Origin: Campylobacter geochelonis | GTDB lineage: Bacteria; Campylobacterota; Campylobacteria; Campylobacterales; Campylobacteraceae | Assembly: GCF_013201685.1 (NCBI RefSeq) | Contig: NZ_CP053844.1 | Coordinates: forward strand, 992,001 to 1,056,000 | Reading direction: 5' to 3' | DNA: 64,000 bases | Shown here: positions 8,940 to 19,628 of the stretch, in pieces | Layout of the letters: every line of letters starts with the position of its first letter | How positions within the stretch are numbered: the stretch's first letter is position 1 | The notes under the pieces: model-generated | Database searches by the model: none | What the model was told of the DNA's origin: nothing | Seen by the model: only the letters and a program-made list of their open reading frames with translations | Program-made: the position numbers and the translations under genes

Positions 8940-9863
8940 CCCCTTCTTTCCAACTATAACCGCTATGGTTTTGACTATCGTTTTAAACTCAAGCCATAGC
9001 GACCAGTGTTTGATGTAGTATAAATCATACATTAGCTTTTGTCTAGCATCTTCGGCATTTTCTCCATATGGGTAGTTTACCTGCGCCCAACCAGTAATGC
9101 CTGGTGCTACAAGATGGCGTTCATGATAGTATGGCAGAGCTTTTTCATAATTTCTAACAAGTATATCCCACTCCGCTCTTGGTCCTATTAGGTGCATTTC
9201 ACCACGAAAGATATTTTTGTATTGTGGGATTTCATCTATTCTAGCTTTGCGCATAAAATTTCCCATAGGAAAAATTCTGCTATCATTTTTTTCAGTATAT
9301 GGGTTAAAGTGTGAGTCTTCATGCATAGTGCGATATTTATAGCATTTAAATGTTCTTGTATTTTGTCCAACTCTTGGTTGTATAAAGTAAATTTCACCAG
9401 GAGACTGCTCGCGAATTTTTTTCCTTACATAGTAGCCGATAGGTAGATTTATTAGCCACAAACAACCAGCACCAACTATATCAACACAACGTTTTAAAAT
9501 ATATTCAAATTTGGTATATGGTTGAATTTCTGCTAAGAAGTTTGCGTTGCTTTCATCTTTTGGTATGAAACACTTTTTTAGCTCTTTTTCCATGAATTGT
9601 TCTATGGTTATGATTCTAAGATTGTGTTTTCTAGTTCGAAACTGCAAAAGAGTCAGATACCTTATAATTTTTGGATCAAGCTTTGCTGATGTGTTTAGAA
9701 TAAGATACTTATATTTATTTTTCTTGATAAAATTTCCTAGCTCTTTTCTTGCTTCGCTAGGTTCTTTGTCTTCATCTAAAAGTATATCAAAATGTTTAAA
9801 TTTAAGAGCTAATTGTGCTTTTTCTCTATCTGTAAATTCGTGCCTTTTACCAAGAACTAGCAA
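8934..9863 (-). CDS. Undecaprenyl-phosphate sugar-phosphate transferase (bacterial sugar transferase family)
   Basis: This phosphoglycosyltransferase would start a lipid-linked glycan by moving a sugar-1-phosphate onto undecaprenyl phosphate at the inner membrane. The C-terminal half (about residue 123 on) holds the PF02397 domain: a membrane anchor (VDIVGAGCLWLINLPIGYYV), FIQPRVGQ, YRTM, RKARIDEIPQ with the catalytic Asp-Glu pair, and LIGPRAE. The N-terminal 120 residues are soluble and lack the four membrane helices of WbaP-type enzymes. The start is TTG at 9863, supported by AAAAGGA six bases before it. The sugar is unknown. Confidence 0.88.
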   Translation of the reverse strand: MLVLGKRHEFTDREKAQLALKFKHFDILLDEDKEPSEARKELGNFIKKNKYKYLILNTSAKLDPKIIRYLTLLQFRTRKHNLRIITIEQFMEKELKKCFIPKDESNANFLAEIQPYTKFEYILKRCVDIVGAGCLWLINLPIGYYVRKKIREQSPGEIYFIQPRVGQNTRTFKCYKYRTMHEDSHFNPYTEKNDSRIFPMGNFMRKARIDEIPQYKNIFRGEMHLIGPRAEWDILVRNYEKALPYYHERHLVAPGITGWAQVNYPYGENAEDARQKLMYDLYYIKHWSLWLEFKTIVKTIAVIVGKKGM

Positions 9864-9994
9864 TACTTATCCTTTTACATATTTAAATTTTAGTATTTTA
9901 CCATATTTATTTTTTTATAACAATAAATCCCAAATAGAGTAATTTTAAGATGAAATTTGCTAAAATGCAAAATTATTTGCCAAAGGAGTAGATT

Positions 9995-11215
9995 TTGCAA
10001 GAAAATATTAATGAATCTTATAAAGATGATGAGATAGATTTGTTTGAATTAATTAAAACGTTATGGTCGTATAGATACAAGATAGTTGTTACGACAGCTT
10101 GTTTTTTTATACTTGGATTTATTTATACACTTATTGCAACTCCTTGGTATAAGGCAAATGCGCTTGTTGAAGTTGGTTTTTATAGAGATTCACAAAATAG
10201 CGTAAATGAAATAATGCTCGCTAAAACTTCAGAAGTTGTCGAGAAACTAAAAGTAAAATATATCGATCTTTTAAAAGAAACCGAAGATAGAAATGAAAAA
10301 GTGCAAAGCATAAGCGCGGTAAAAAACAACCCTAAATTTTTTAACATCACAACTGTAGCTAAGAGTAACGAAGAGGCTATAAATTTGGTTAAAAAGATAG
10401 TCGGCGATGTATCGGTAGAGCATAAAAATACGCTTGATGGATACTTAAATTCACAAAAAATAGCCCTTGCAAATATAGACAGGCAGATAGAATTTCTTAA
10501 AAACAACCGCATAGTCGAGGTCGAACAGCAGATAAAAAATATCGAAAATAGTATGATTCCTCGTTTGGAGCGTCAACTTGCGTATTTGCAAAATAATACT
10601 ATTCCTTCGGCTCAATTAGAAGTGGATAATATAAATAAAGTAAGCATCCCCGCTATAGATAAGAGGATAGATACATCGACTCAAGAGTTGGCTAAATATG
10701 AAAAAGATTTAGAAAGATTAAAAAATATTATTCCAAAGACAAATGGCGCAAAATTAACACTTTTATATCTGCAAGAACAAAATTTAAACTCAAATATCTC
10801 TTCGGTTAATGATAGGTTGATTTATTTAGAACAGCAAAAAGAACAACTCATGACTAAGACATTGCCAGATGCTTATAACAGACTAGATAATCTTAGAAAT
10901 GTTATGCTTATAAATTCTCAAGCAGATATCGATAATATCAAAAATGACACGTTGCCAACTCTTCAAAGACAGCTTTATACCTTGCAAACTCAAGAACTTA
11001 GCGCGCTTTTAGATAAAAGGGCTATCGTCGAACTATCGTTAAAACCGTTTAACTATAAAAATACAAACATAGTTAGTGATATAGTCACTTCAAAAACCCC
11101 AGAAAAGCCTAAAAAACCTATTATTTTAGCTATTTCTTTGATGGCTGGTTTTATACTTTCGGTATTTGGAGTTTTGGTTTATGATGCTTTTAAAAAGAGG
11201 ATAAAAAATAACTAA
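9995..11215 (+). CDS. Wzz-like polysaccharide chain-length determinant protein
   Basis: This 406-residue inner-membrane protein has the two-helix topology of the Wzz/PCP family: a helix at about 29-50 and another at about 374-397, the second preceded by a proline-rich KTPEKPKKP segment. A long periplasmic region between them is rich in heptad coiled coil. Proteins of this family set the modal length of O-antigen or capsule. The gene starts at TTG 9995 with a strong AAAGGAG. It is divergent from the sugar transferase gene, and both fit a glycan locus. Whether it serves LPS or another polymer is not visible. Confidence 0.85.
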   Translation: MQENINESYKDDEIDLFELIKTLWSYRYKIVVTTACFFILGFIYTLIATPWYKANALVEVGFYRDSQNSVNEIMLAKTSEVVEKLKVKYIDLLKETEDRNEKVQSISAVKNNPKFFNITTVAKSNEEAINLVKKIVGDVSVEHKNTLDGYLNSQKIALANIDRQIEFLKNNRIVEVEQQIKNIENSMIPRLERQLAYLQNNTIPSAQLEVDNINKVSIPAIDKRIDTSTQELAKYEKDLERLKNIIPKTNGAKLTLLYLQEQNLNSNISSVNDRLIYLEQQKEQLMTKTLPDAYNRLDNLRNVMLINSQADIDNIKNDTLPTLQRQLYTLQTQELSALLDKRAIVELSLKPFNYKNTNIVSDIVTSKTPEKPKKPIILAISLMAGFILSVFGVLVYDAFKKRIKNN

Positions 11216-11276
11216 ATTTTGCTACAAAATAGAATAATTTTATAGCAGATACTACTTTGGATTTTTGAGTAGATAG

Positions 11277-11306
11277 TTGGCAAATTTAGCTTTTAAAATT
11301 TGCCAA
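11277..11306 (+). terminator. Rho-independent terminator candidate after the wzz-like gene
   Basis: An 11-bp perfect inverted repeat (TTGGCAAATTT at 11277-11287 and AAATTTGCCAA at 11296-11306) has an 8-base loop and is followed by TTTGGCTTTTT. A weaker hairpin lies just before it at 11220-11247. Both sit within 100 bases of the wzz-like stop codon. Confidence 0.6.
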
Positions 11307-11309
11307 TTT

Positions 11310-12144
11310 GGCTTTTTCCATGGTTGCTTTGGGCTTGTAAATTAGAGCAATTAGCTTTTATAGATTTTGTGCTGTGATAAAATCAAAATTTTTAGTTATT
11401 TTTTTGCTTGTAATTAGAATTTTGATACAGATTTTTTATTGCAAAACGAGTTTCTTAAAGTGAAATTTTTATGCCCGTTTTAATGCTTAAACAAAAATTT
11501 TAGAGACTGAAATTTATCTTTATAAATCATCTATTTTGTAAATAAATATACTGGTACTTTTAAAAATAACAGTTAATTGGGCTTAAATTTTAAACTTGTT
11601 TTGCTAAATTAATTTTTTGCCACTATTTTATAACTATATAATTTATCTTTATAAAAAGCCTTTGTAAAATAATATATAGTTTATTTTTTAGCTAAATTTA
11701 TATATTTGGGAGTATTTTTAAATGCTTGACTAAATTTATTTGTTTTATCTGAAATCTGGAAATTTAGAGCTACAATGCAAAATTAAGTAAATGTAATATA
11801 AATTTAAATGATAACAATTTTAATATTATGTTAGCTATTTTTATGAATAATTCTCAAATTTTCATTGACAAATGGCGCTAAAGCCTAACTAAAATTGAAG
11901 TATTTAGCAAATTTTCATTTTGAGACTCTGGAGTGTTATTATTGTTTTTGTTGTTTAAGTAAATTTTAATAAATAATCATAATGACAATATCGCAAACAC
12001 GCATGAAAAACTAAAGAAACTTAGCTATAAAATACGCAAAATTAGCCTAGCAATCACGCAAAAGCAAAAAGCATTTTTCGCGAATAAGTAGCTTTTGGCT
12101 TATAAATGGTAAATTCTCAAACTAGTTTATATTTAAAATTTATA
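11310..12144. other. Gene-free AT-rich interval
   Basis: About 830 bases without an open frame longer than background and without a recognisable RNA gene. The sequence is low in complexity (many AAATTT and TTTTA strings). It separates the glycan genes from the lptB operon. I saw no protein remnant in it. Confidence 0.55.
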
Positions 12145-12888
12145 TCAAACACAAATAAATTCACGCAAACAGCCTAAAATCCTCGCCAAATAGTATTTTC
12201 TTACATTTTCATCATTTGCTACTTCATCTGCCGTGCCACTAGTTAGTAAGCTTCCATCTTTTATCACATAAGCTCGGTCGCAAATCGCAAGAGTCTCTCT
12301 TACGTTATGATCTGTTATCAAAATACCGATATTTAGCCTTTTTAGCTCTTTTATTATATTTTGTATGTCAGCTACTGCGATAGGATCAACTCCAGCAAAC
12401 GGCTCATCAAGAAGCAAAAATTTTGGCGTTATCACAAGACTTCTAGCTATCTCGCAACGTCTTCTCTCGCCACCACTTAAGCTCACTCCTAAACGGTTTC
12501 TGATAGGTTCGATGTTTAAAAGACTTAGCATTTCATCTACTTTAGCTCTTGCTTCATTTTTATCTTTATATACAACTTCAGCAGCTAAAAGTAGGTTTTC
12601 TTCCACGCTTAAATCCTTAAAAACGCTACTTTCTTGAGGCAAGTATCCAATACCTAGCTTTGCTCGCTTGTGCAAAGAAACCTTTGTAACAAGCTCATTA
12701 TCAAGCTTTATATCGCCTTTTGTTGGCGAAATAAGTCCGCATATCATATAAAAAGTTGTCGTTTTGCCAGCCCCATTTGGTCCAAGAAGTCCTACAACCT
12801 CGCCACTTTGAACATCAAGTGAAATGCCTTTTATAATATTTGTTTTTTTAATAGTTTTTTCTAAATTTATAACTTCAAGTTTATGCAT
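12145..12888 (-). CDS. lptB: LPS export ABC transporter ATP-binding protein
   Basis: LptB is the cytoplasmic ATPase of the LptB2FG transporter that extracts LPS from the inner membrane. The 247-residue protein has Walker A GPNGAGKTT (about 36-44), a Q-loop LPQESSVF, the ABC signature LSGGERRR, Walker B FLLLDEPFAGVDP and the switch region ITDHNVRET, which together are characteristic of LptB rather than other ABC ATPases. It is the last gene of a minus-strand operon and overlaps tsaE by 8 bases. A good AAGGTAAG precedes the ATG. Confidence 0.95.
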   Translation of the reverse strand: MHKLEVINLEKTIKKTNIIKGISLDVQSGEVVGLLGPNGAGKTTTFYMICGLISPTKGDIKLDNELVTKVSLHKRAKLGIGYLPQESSVFKDLSVEENLLLAAEVVYKDKNEARAKVDEMLSLLNIEPIRNRLGVSLSGGERRRCEIARSLVITPKFLLLDEPFAGVDPIAVADIQNIIKELKRLNIGILITDHNVRETLAICDRAYVIKDGSLLTSGTADEVANDENVRKYYLARILGCLREFICV

Positions 12889-13288
12889 AACTTACCTTAT
12901 ATTTTCTTTTTTTATCTAAATTTTCTATCTCAACCACGCAGTAATCAAGCCCAAATTTTTCTAGCAGCTTCATTAAATTTTCATCGCCCCACTCAACAAG
13001 ATGAAGCCCGTCTTCAAAAAAATTCTCATATAAACCGTTTTTTAAAATTCCCTCAAAGCCACTATTATAAATATCATAGTGATAAATTTCGCCATAATTT
13101 TGCATTACAGAAAATGTCGGTGAAGTCGCCACTTCGCTAATGCCGTGAAATTTAACTATTTGCTTTACAAGAGTCGTTTTCCCGCTTGCTAAATTGCCTT
13201 TAAGCACGATAACTCCATCTTTTGGCAAAATTTTAACTAAATTTAAAAGCTCGTTTTCGCTTAAAATTAACTCAAATTTCTTTGACAT
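12881..13288 (-). CDS. tsaE: tRNA threonylcarbamoyladenosine synthesis ATPase
   Basis: TsaE is the small ATPase that works with TsaB and TsaD to make the t6A37 modification of ANN-decoding tRNAs. The 135-residue protein carries Walker A (GNLASGKTTLVK, about 32-43), the TSPTFSVM segment, YHYDIYN and the LVEWGDE motif of this family. The gene overlaps both neighbours on the minus strand, with the S4 protein upstream and lptB downstream, so the three are surely one transcription unit. Confidence 0.93.
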   Translation of the reverse strand: MSKKFELILSENELLNLVKILPKDGVIVLKGNLASGKTTLVKQIVKFHGISEVATSPTFSVMQNYGEIYHYDIYNSGFEGILKNGLYENFFEDGLHLVEWGDENLMKLLEKFGLDYCVVEIENLDKKRKYKVSYA

Positions 13289-13517
13289 ACTTTTCTTGTT
13301 CGCTTTTTGGTGTGTTTTTGGTAGTTGGAAAGCCTAAAACTTCATAACTAACTTCGCGAGTTAGAAATTTTATAGTGATAACATCGCCTATTTTAAGCAC
13401 TTTACTTGCTTTTGCAACCACTCCATTTACGCTAACTACGCCGCTTTTACACATATCTTCAGATATTGCTCGTCTTTTTGTGATATTAACCACGTTTAAA
13501 AATTTATCTATTCTCAT
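13272..13517 (-). CDS. S4-domain RNA-binding protein
   Basis: An 81-residue protein made almost entirely of an S4 RNA-binding domain (RIDKFLNVVNITKRRAISEDMCKSG at the N-terminus, then VSVNGVVAKASKVLKIGD). Related small proteins (Hsp15/RqcP types) bind rRNA or stalled 50S subunits, but the sequence alone does not show which role applies. It is the first gene of the S4-tsaE-lptB operon and lies divergent from argG across about 100 bases. Confidence 0.85.
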   Translation of the reverse strand: MRIDKFLNVVNITKRRAISEDMCKSGVVSVNGVVAKASKVLKIGDVITIKFLTREVSYEVLGFPTTKNTPKSEQEKYVKEI

Positions 13518-13623
13518 AACCTAGCATTTTAACTAAATTTGGCTTAAAAAGAGCAGTATTTACTCAAATTTAAACAAATTTAGGCTAGAATATAGCTTAA
13601 AATTTTACTAAAAAGGCTTGACT

Positions 13624-14844
13624 ATGAAAAATGGTGTTAAAAAGGTTGTTTTGGCGTATTCTGGAGGACTTGATACAAGTATTATCTTAAAATGGCTTGG
13701 CGATAACTATGGTTGTGAAGTTGTAACTTTTACTGCTGATATAGGGCAAAATGAAGACTTAGCTCCAGTAAAAGATAAAGCTATAAAACTTGGTATAAAA
13801 CCTGAAAATATTTTCATACAAGACTTAAAAGAGGAATTTGTAAGAGACTACGTTTTTCCTATGTTTAGGGCAAATGCGGTGTATGAGGGCGAGTATCTTT
13901 TAGGAACTTCTATCGCGCGTCCACTTATCGCTAAGCATTTAGTCCAGATAGCTAAAGAAACTGGCGGGGATGCTATAAGCCATGGTGCAACTGGCAAAGG
14001 AAATGATCAAGTAAGATTTGAGCTTGGAGCTTACGCTTTGATGCCTGATGTAAAAGTCATCGCTCCTTGGAGAGAATGGGACTTAAATAGTCGTGAAAAA
14101 CTTTTAGCTTATGCTGAGAAAAATGGCATTGCCATAGAGAAAAAACCAGGAAAATCTCCATATTCGATGGATGCAAATTTACTTCACATCTCTTATGAAG
14201 GGCTTGTTTTAGAAGATCCAAACCACGCTCCAGAAGATGATATGTGGAGATGGACAACAGATCCAAAACTAGCGCCAAATGAGAGCGAAACTATAGAAAT
14301 AGAGTATAAAAATGGCGATCCAGTTGCTCTAAATGGCAAAGCGCTAAAACCGCATGAAATGCTTGATGAGCTTAACAAACTTGGTGCAAAACACGGTATA
14401 GGCAGACTTGATCTTGTAGAAAACCGTTATGTAGGTATGAAATCACGTGGATGTTACGAAACTCCAGGTGGCACGATAATGCTAAAAGCTCACCGCGCAA
14501 TCGAAAGTTTAACCCTTGATAGAGGTGCGGCTCACCTAAAAGATGAAATCATGCCAAAATACGCAGAACTTATTTATAATGGTTTTTGGTTTAGCCCAGA
14601 AAGAGTGATGCTTCAAGCATTAATCGACGAGAGTCAAAAGCACGTAAATGGCACTGTTAGACTTGAACTTTATAAAGGAAATGTTTTTGTAAAAGGTCGT
14701 GAGAGTAAAACTGACAGCTTGTTTAATGTCGATTTTAGCACATTTGAAGAGGACGCGGTGTTTGATCAAAAAGATGCAAACGGCTTTATAAAACTAAGTG
14801 CGCTTAGATTTATCATCGCAGGAAAAAGTGGAAGAAAATTTTAA
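13624..14844 (+). CDS. argG: Argininosuccinate synthase
   Basis: ArgG joins citrulline and aspartate with ATP to form argininosuccinate, the penultimate step of arginine synthesis. The 406-residue protein shows the N-type ATP pyrophosphatase P-loop AYSGGLDTS (about 11-19), the [13 protein letters not shown] motif and [11 protein letters not shown]. The ATG at 13624 has AAAAGG seven bases upstream; a TTG two codons earlier is less well placed. It is complete. rplI follows after 15 bases. Confidence 0.97.
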   Translation: MKNGVKKVVLAYSGGLDTSIILKWLGDNYGCEVVTFTADIGQNEDLAPVKDKAIKLGIKPENIFIQDLKEEFVRDYVFPMFRANAVYEGEYLLGTSIARPLIAKHLVQIAKETGGDAISHGATGKGNDQVRFELGAYALMPDVKVIAPWREWDLNSREKLLAYAEKNGIAIEKKPGKSPYSMDANLLHISYEGLVLEDPNHAPEDDMWRWTTDPKLAPNESETIEIEYKNGDPVALNGKALKPHEMLDELNKLGAKHGIGRLDLVENRYVGMKSRGCYETPGGTIMLKAHRAIESLTLDRGAAHLKDEIMPKYAELIYNGFWFSPERVMLQALIDESQKHVNGTVRLELYKGNVFVKGRESKTDSLFNVDFSTFEEDAVFDQKDANGFIKLSALRFIIAGKSGRKF

Positions 14845-14859
14845 ATTTAAAGGAAATAT

Positions 14860-15303
14860 ATGAAGGTATTGTTAATAAAAGATGTAAAAGGGCTTGGTAA
14901 AGCAGGCGAGATTAAAGAGGTAAAAGATGGATATGGAAATAACTTTTTGATAGGAAAAGGGTTTGCCAAATCTGCAACTACCGATGTTTTACGTCAATTT
15001 GAAGCTGCTAAACAAAGACAAGCGGAAGACCAAAGATATGAAGTTGAAAGCCTAAATTCGCTAAAAACTGAGCTTGAAAAAGTAAGAGTTAAAATAGCAA
15101 AACAAGTTGGAGCAAATGGCGCACTTTTTGGTTCGATTACAAAAGATGAAATCGCAGCCGCACTAAAAGAGCAAAAAAACTTAGAAGTAGATAAAAAAGC
15201 TCTTGATTTAGGGCATGTTAAAACAACTGGAATTTATGATGTAAATGTCAAATTTAAACACGGAATTTCAGCTAAATTTGAGATAGAAGTGGTGGCAGAG
15301 TAG
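14860..15303 (+). CDS. rplI: 50S ribosomal protein L9
   Basis: L9 is the two-domain protein near the L1 stalk base of the large subunit. The 147-residue product has the N-terminal signature ([26 protein letters not shown], given here as two overlapping blocks [10 protein letters not shown] and [11 protein letters not shown]), a connecting helix and the C-terminal domain with GALFGSIT. Length matches the family. It is followed by hslV with a one-base overlap. Confidence 0.97.
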   Translation: MKVLLIKDVKGLGKAGEIKEVKDGYGNNFLIGKGFAKSATTDVLRQFEAAKQRQAEDQRYEVESLNSLKTELEKVRVKIAKQVGANGALFGSITKDEIAAALKEQKNLEVDKKALDLGHVKTTGIYDVNVKFKHGISAKFEIEVVAE

Positions 15304-15851
15304 TGTTTCACGCAACAACCATACTTGCATACAAAGGTAAAAATGGCTCAGTTATTGGCGGAGATGGACAAGTTACTTTTGGAAATACTGTGCTAAAAGG
15401 AAATGCAACCAAAATCCGTAAAATCGGCAAGGATGAGAGTGTTCTTGCTGGTTTTGCTGGAAGTACTGCAGATGCGTTTAACCTTTTTGATATGTTTGAA
15501 GGGTGCTTAAATTCGGCTAAGGGTGAACTTTTGCGAGCTGTGATTGAATTTAGCAAAGAGTGGCGAAAAGATAAGTATTTAAGAAAACTTGAAGCTATGA
15601 TGCTAGTAGTTGATAGGAAAAATATCTTTTTGTTAAGTGGAACTGGCGATGTAGTTGAGCCTGATGATGGCAAACTTGCAGCCATTGGAAGTGGTGGAAA
15701 CTACGCACTATCTGCGGCTCGTGCGTTGGATAAATTTGGAAGTTTAAACGAAGAAGAACTTGTCAAAGAGAGCCTTAAAATAGCAGGAGAAATTTGCATT
15801 TATACAAACGAAAGTATAAAAACATATGCCATTTGGGATGAAAAAAAATGA
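15303..15851 (+). CDS. hslV: ATP-dependent protease HslVU peptidase subunit
   Basis: HslV is the threonine peptidase core of the HslVU (ClpQY) protease. The 182-residue protein starts with a GTG overlapping the rplI stop. The short propeptide MFHA precedes TTILAYKG, where the exposed N-terminal threonine is the catalytic residue. [19 protein letters not shown] and [14 protein letters not shown] match the family. It is translationally coupled to hslU through ATGA. Confidence 0.97.
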   Translation: MFHATTILAYKGKNGSVIGGDGQVTFGNTVLKGNATKIRKIGKDESVLAGFAGSTADAFNLFDMFEGCLNSAKGELLRAVIEFSKEWRKDKYLRKLEAMMLVVDRKNIFLLSGTGDVVEPDDGKLAAIGSGGNYALSAARALDKFGSLNEEELVKESLKIAGEICIYTNESIKTYAIWDEKK

Positions 15852-17167
15852 TGACACCAAAACAGATAGTTGAAGTTTTAGACGACTATGTAATCGGTCA
15901 AAAAGAGGCTAAAAAAATTATAGCAGTTGCGCTTAGAAATCGCTACAGGCGCATGAAGTTAAGCGATGAGCTGCGAGATGAAGTTATACCAAAAAATATA
16001 CTTATGATAGGCTCAACTGGCGTTGGAAAAACTGAAATAGCAAGAAGACTTTCAAAGATGTTTGGTTTGCCATTTATCAAAGTTGAAGCTAGTAAATACA
16101 CAGAAGTTGGCTTTGTTGGGCGCGATGTAGAGTCGATGGTAAGAGATCTTGCTGCTGCGGCTGTAAATTTAGTAAAAAACGAAGAGCTAGAAAAAAGTCG
16201 CGAAAAAATTAATGAATATATCGAGAAAAAAATCATAGAAAAAGTTCTTCCACCGCTTCCAAAAGGTGCAAGCGAAGATAAGTTAAATGATTATCAAAAA
16301 AGCTATGAAAAGATGGTGACTAAATTTGGAAATGGCGATTTGGATGATTTGGTTATCGAGATTGAAATCAACGAAAATAGCTTTGAAGCAAACTCAAGTG
16401 TTCCGCCAGAAATGGCAAATATGCAAGAAAGTTTTATAAAAGTTATAGGGATTGCTAATAAAAAAAGCAAAAAAGAACTTAAGATAAAAGATGCTAAAAA
16501 TGCATTAAAATCAGAAGCTAGCGAGAAGGTGTTAAATTTAGACGCTATTAAATCTGAAGCGATTAGAAGAGCCGAAAACGAAGGCATAATCTTTATAGAT
16601 GAGATAGATAAAGTAGCTGTTGCAAGTGGTAGTTCAAACAGACAAGATCCAAGCAAAGAGGGCGTTCAGCGTGATTTGCTTCCGATAGTTGAAGGCTCAA
16701 GCGTAAATACTAAATTTGGAAACATAAACACAGATCACATTTTATTTATAGCGGCTGGAGCATTTCATATAAGTAAACCAAGCGATTTGATACCAGAGCT
16801 TCAGGGACGTTTTCCTCTTCGTGTTGAGCTTGATAGTTTAGATGAAAATGCACTTTTTGAAATTTTAACTAAGCCAAAAAACTCACTTTTAAAGCAATAT
16901 AGCGCACTTTTAGAAACCGAGGGCGTGAATTTAGAATTTAGCCAAGATGGCATAAAAGCTATAGCAAAATACTCAGCCAAAACAAATGAAAAAGTCGAAG
17001 ATATCGGTGCAAGAAGGCTTCATACTGTGTTAGAACGCGTTCTTGAAGATATCAGTTATAGTGCAGATGAATTTAGTGGGCAAACCGTTGTGGTGGATGA
17101 TAATTTGGTAAGTAAGAAGCTAAATAAGATAGTTAAAGATGAAGATCTTGCAAAATACATACTTTAA
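15848..17167 (+). CDS. hslU: ATP-dependent protease HslVU ATPase subunit
   Basis: HslU is the hexameric AAA+ unfoldase feeding HslV. The 439-residue product has the N-terminal [17 protein letters not shown], Walker [10 protein letters not shown] (about 57-65), Walker [10 protein letters not shown] after the variable I domain, and a C-terminal sensor 2 region ([13 protein letters not shown]). Two ATGs stand in tandem at 15848 and 15851. Length is normal. Confidence 0.97.
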   Translation: MMTPKQIVEVLDDYVIGQKEAKKIIAVALRNRYRRMKLSDELRDEVIPKNILMIGSTGVGKTEIARRLSKMFGLPFIKVEASKYTEVGFVGRDVESMVRDLAAAAVNLVKNEELEKSREKINEYIEKKIIEKVLPPLPKGASEDKLNDYQKSYEKMVTKFGNGDLDDLVIEIEINENSFEANSSVPPEMANMQESFIKVIGIANKKSKKELKIKDAKNALKSEASEKVLNLDAIKSEAIRRAENEGIIFIDEIDKVAVASGSSNRQDPSKEGVQRDLLPIVEGSSVNTKFGNINTDHILFIAAGAFHISKPSDLIPELQGRFPLRVELDSLDENALFEILTKPKNSLLKQYSALLETEGVNLEFSQDGIKAIAKYSAKTNEKVEDIGARRLHTVLERVLEDISYSADEFSGQTVVVDDNLVSKKLNKIVKDEDLAKYIL

Positions 17168-17176
17168 AGGATCTTT

Positions 17177-18046
17177 ATGAAGAGTGGCTTTGTAAGTTTG
17201 ATAGGTAGAACAAATGCTGGCAAAAGCTCACTTTTAAACTATCTTTTGGGTGAGAAAATTTCAATGGTTTCTCACAAGGTAAACGCAACTAGGCGAAAGA
17301 TAAACGGTATCGTGATGAAAGATGAAAACCAAATCATCTTTGTCGATACTCCGGGTCTTCACGATAGCAATAAGATGATAAATAAGCTTATGATAGATGT
17401 AGCTATAAAATCTATCGGCGATGCGGATATGGTTTTGTTTTTAGCTAGTATTCATGATGATTTGAGCGATTATGAGAAATTTTTACAAATAAAAAATTTA
17501 CCACCACACATAGTTTTGCTTACAAAAACAGATGAAGCTAGCAATGAAAAAATAGCTAAAAAATTAACACAATACCAACAATTTCAAGATAAATTCAGAG
17601 CTATAATGCCAGTTAATATCAAAAAAAATATATACAAAGCACAAATTTTAAATGAAATTTGCAAATACCTGCCAGAGCATGAGTACTACTACGATCCGCA
17701 GCTTTTAAGCTCAACGAATACAAAAGATATCTATAGGGATTTTATCTTAGAAGCTATTTTTGATAGCGTGAGTAGTGAAATTCCATATTCAAGTGATGTT
17801 GTTATAAATAAAGTAATAGAAAATGAAAATTTAATTTCTATTTACGCTGATATTATAACAGATACACAATCCCACAAAAAAATTTTAATAGGAAAAAACG
17901 GCGATACAGTCAAAAGAATAGGGATAAAGTCAAAAAAGTTAATTTCAGCTTTTTCTAAGGTAAAAATCTTTATAAATATTAAGATTATTATTAAAAAAGA
18001 TTGGAATTCTAACGAAAATGTCGCAAAAAAGCATTTTATCTATTGA
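17177..18046 (+). CDS. era: GTPase Era
   Basis: Era is an essential GTPase that binds 16S rRNA during 30S maturation. The 289-residue protein shows the G-domain motifs GRTNAGKSSLLN (G1), DTPG (G3) and LLTKTDE (G4), followed by a KH domain with the GKNGDTVKRIG loop near the C-terminus. It lies ten bases after hslU. It looks complete and typical. Confidence 0.96.
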   Translation: MKSGFVSLIGRTNAGKSSLLNYLLGEKISMVSHKVNATRRKINGIVMKDENQIIFVDTPGLHDSNKMINKLMIDVAIKSIGDADMVLFLASIHDDLSDYEKFLQIKNLPPHIVLLTKTDEASNEKIAKKLTQYQQFQDKFRAIMPVNIKKNIYKAQILNEICKYLPEHEYYYDPQLLSSTNTKDIYRDFILEAIFDSVSSEIPYSSDVVINKVIENENLISIYADIITDTQSHKKILIGKNGDTVKRIGIKSKKLISAFSKVKIFINIKIIIKKDWNSNENVAKKHFIY

Positions 18047-18109
18047 CTTTTTTTCAAAATTGCTTTAAACTATGGCTAGTAAATCGATTTTAAATAGAAA
18101 TGAGTTATT

Positions 18110-19627
18110 ATGGCAAAAAACAAAGATACTATTTCTATTGTGACCATCAATAGAACAACCGAAAATGCTTTTGTCTTAAAAGGTAATGAGATTTCAAATT
18201 ATGAACTTACTAAGAGTAGTAAGTCAAATGAATTCTATATAACTTATATACCTTATAAAGACATTGTTACTACGACGGTGGAGATTAGTAGGACTACACC
18301 AGAAGAAGAGATAAATGATGCTATAGTCATTAAAACCTATGAGGACTTGGGCTTAGATGCGGCTGATGATTATAAGATAACTTATAATGAGTCGCCAACT
18401 GGAAGCAATGATAGTAAATTTTACAATGTTTTTGTTGTAAATAATGCTATTTTAAATGGCGAACTTAGTTCGATAGCAAGCTTAACGCACTATATAGATT
18501 ATGTTGCTCAAGCTCCGTTTTTGATGTCTGCTCTTTATAAGAGAAATATTCTTGTATCAGATGGAGTTGACTGTTTTATATATTTGCAAAAAGATGATGC
18601 CTTTTTGGTTGTTTATCAAAATGGTGAATATTTTGAGTCTAGATCTTTACGATATAACTTAAAGTATCTATGTGATAAATTCTCAGAAGCAACTGGAAAT
18701 AAGATAGATGAACAAAGCTTTTATAAAATGTTATCAACAGAGGGTATAAATTTAGAAAACCCTATCGAAAGAGATCATCTAATACAACTTTTTGATGATA
18801 TATTTTTCTATTTGGGCGATATTATAAATAGTATAAATAAAATTCATGGATTAAATATACAAAATATATATTTTAGTAGTGATATCGGACATATAATTGG
18901 AGTTGAAGCTTTTATAGAAGATAGACTAGGACTTATTGCTAAAAACTTTGATTTCACTATAGCTATAAACTCAAAAGACTTTAATATAACTCAACTAGAT
19001 GTTTTGATGATGCTTACAGCCCAAAGTTATATAAGCGATAAAAACGATGACTATAACTACTCAAATTTCTTAAGACCGCCACCGCTTTTTCAAAGAAATA
19101 GTGGAAAGCTTATATTAGCTGTTTTGGCTGGGCTTGTTGTAAGTTCCGCATATCCAGCATATCAATACGCTTATGGAATGTATAATCAAAGCTTAACCGA
19201 AGCAAAAACAGAAGAATTTAATGCAAAAAATGCAGAAGCAGATAAGATAAAAGCTACTTTATCAGCTTTACAAAAAAATATAGATGAAATAAAAGTTTTA
19301 TCTTCAAAAGAGAATGAGCTTTTAGGCGGAAGAAAAACACTGCTTGGAACAATGCATGATAAAAAGATGAATTATCCTATGAAAAGCGTAGCAATCTACA
19401 ATATGTCAAATATGATAAATGACAAAGAAGGAAAGATGAATGCTATAATAGGAAAAGATAATAATCTAACCTTTTCTGTTAGAACCGATACTGAAAAGAA
19501 AATGACTGAGTTGTTAAAAAATATAAGCAATACAAAGGGTTATTCTGTAAGTACAAAGTCAATCGTACTTGATGAGAACAATCATACTGTTGCTTATGAG
19601 AGTAACATTAGCGTGGAGGTAGAATAA
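18110..19627 (+). CDS. GspL/PilM-PilN-like inner-membrane platform protein of the competence secretion system
   Basis: First gene of the cts-type operon. The first 320 residues are cytoplasmic and resemble an ASKHA-fold PilM/GspL domain. One transmembrane helix follows at about 332-352, then a periplasmic coiled coil and a small alpha/beta domain like PilN or the GspL tail. This whole arrangement is that of GspL or a PilM-PilN fusion. It would form the platform linking the ATPase to the envelope part. Campylobacter CtsX/CtsR-type names may apply, but I cannot assign one safely. The start has a GAGTTATT upstream rather than a strong ribosome site. Confidence 0.65.
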   Translation: MAKNKDTISIVTINRTTENAFVLKGNEISNYELTKSSKSNEFYITYIPYKDIVTTTVEISRTTPEEEINDAIVIKTYEDLGLDAADDYKITYNESPTGSNDSKFYNVFVVNNAILNGELSSIASLTHYIDYVAQAPFLMSALYKRNILVSDGVDCFIYLQKDDAFLVVYQNGEYFESRSLRYNLKYLCDKFSEATGNKIDEQSFYKMLSTEGINLENPIERDHLIQLFDDIFFYLGDIINSINKIHGLNIQNIYFSSDIGHIIGVEAFIEDRLGLIAKNFDFTIAINSKDFNITQLDVLMMLTAQSYISDKNDDYNYSNFLRPPPLFQRNSGKLILAVLAGLVVSSAYPAYQYAYGMYNQSLTEAKTEEFNAKNAEADKIKATLSALQKNIDEIKVLSSKENELLGGRKTLLGTMHDKKMNYPMKSVAIYNMSNMINDKEGKMNAIIGKDNNLTFSVRTDTEKKMTELLKNISNTKGYSVSTKSIVLDENNHTVAYESNISVEVE

Positions 19628-19628
19628 A

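Noticed and set aside
15308..15685. Long minus-strand open frames inside hslV, hslU, ctsE, clpB and others
   Set aside because: They lie fully inside strongly conserved genes on the other strand and encode serine-rich shadow proteins without motifs or ribosome sites.
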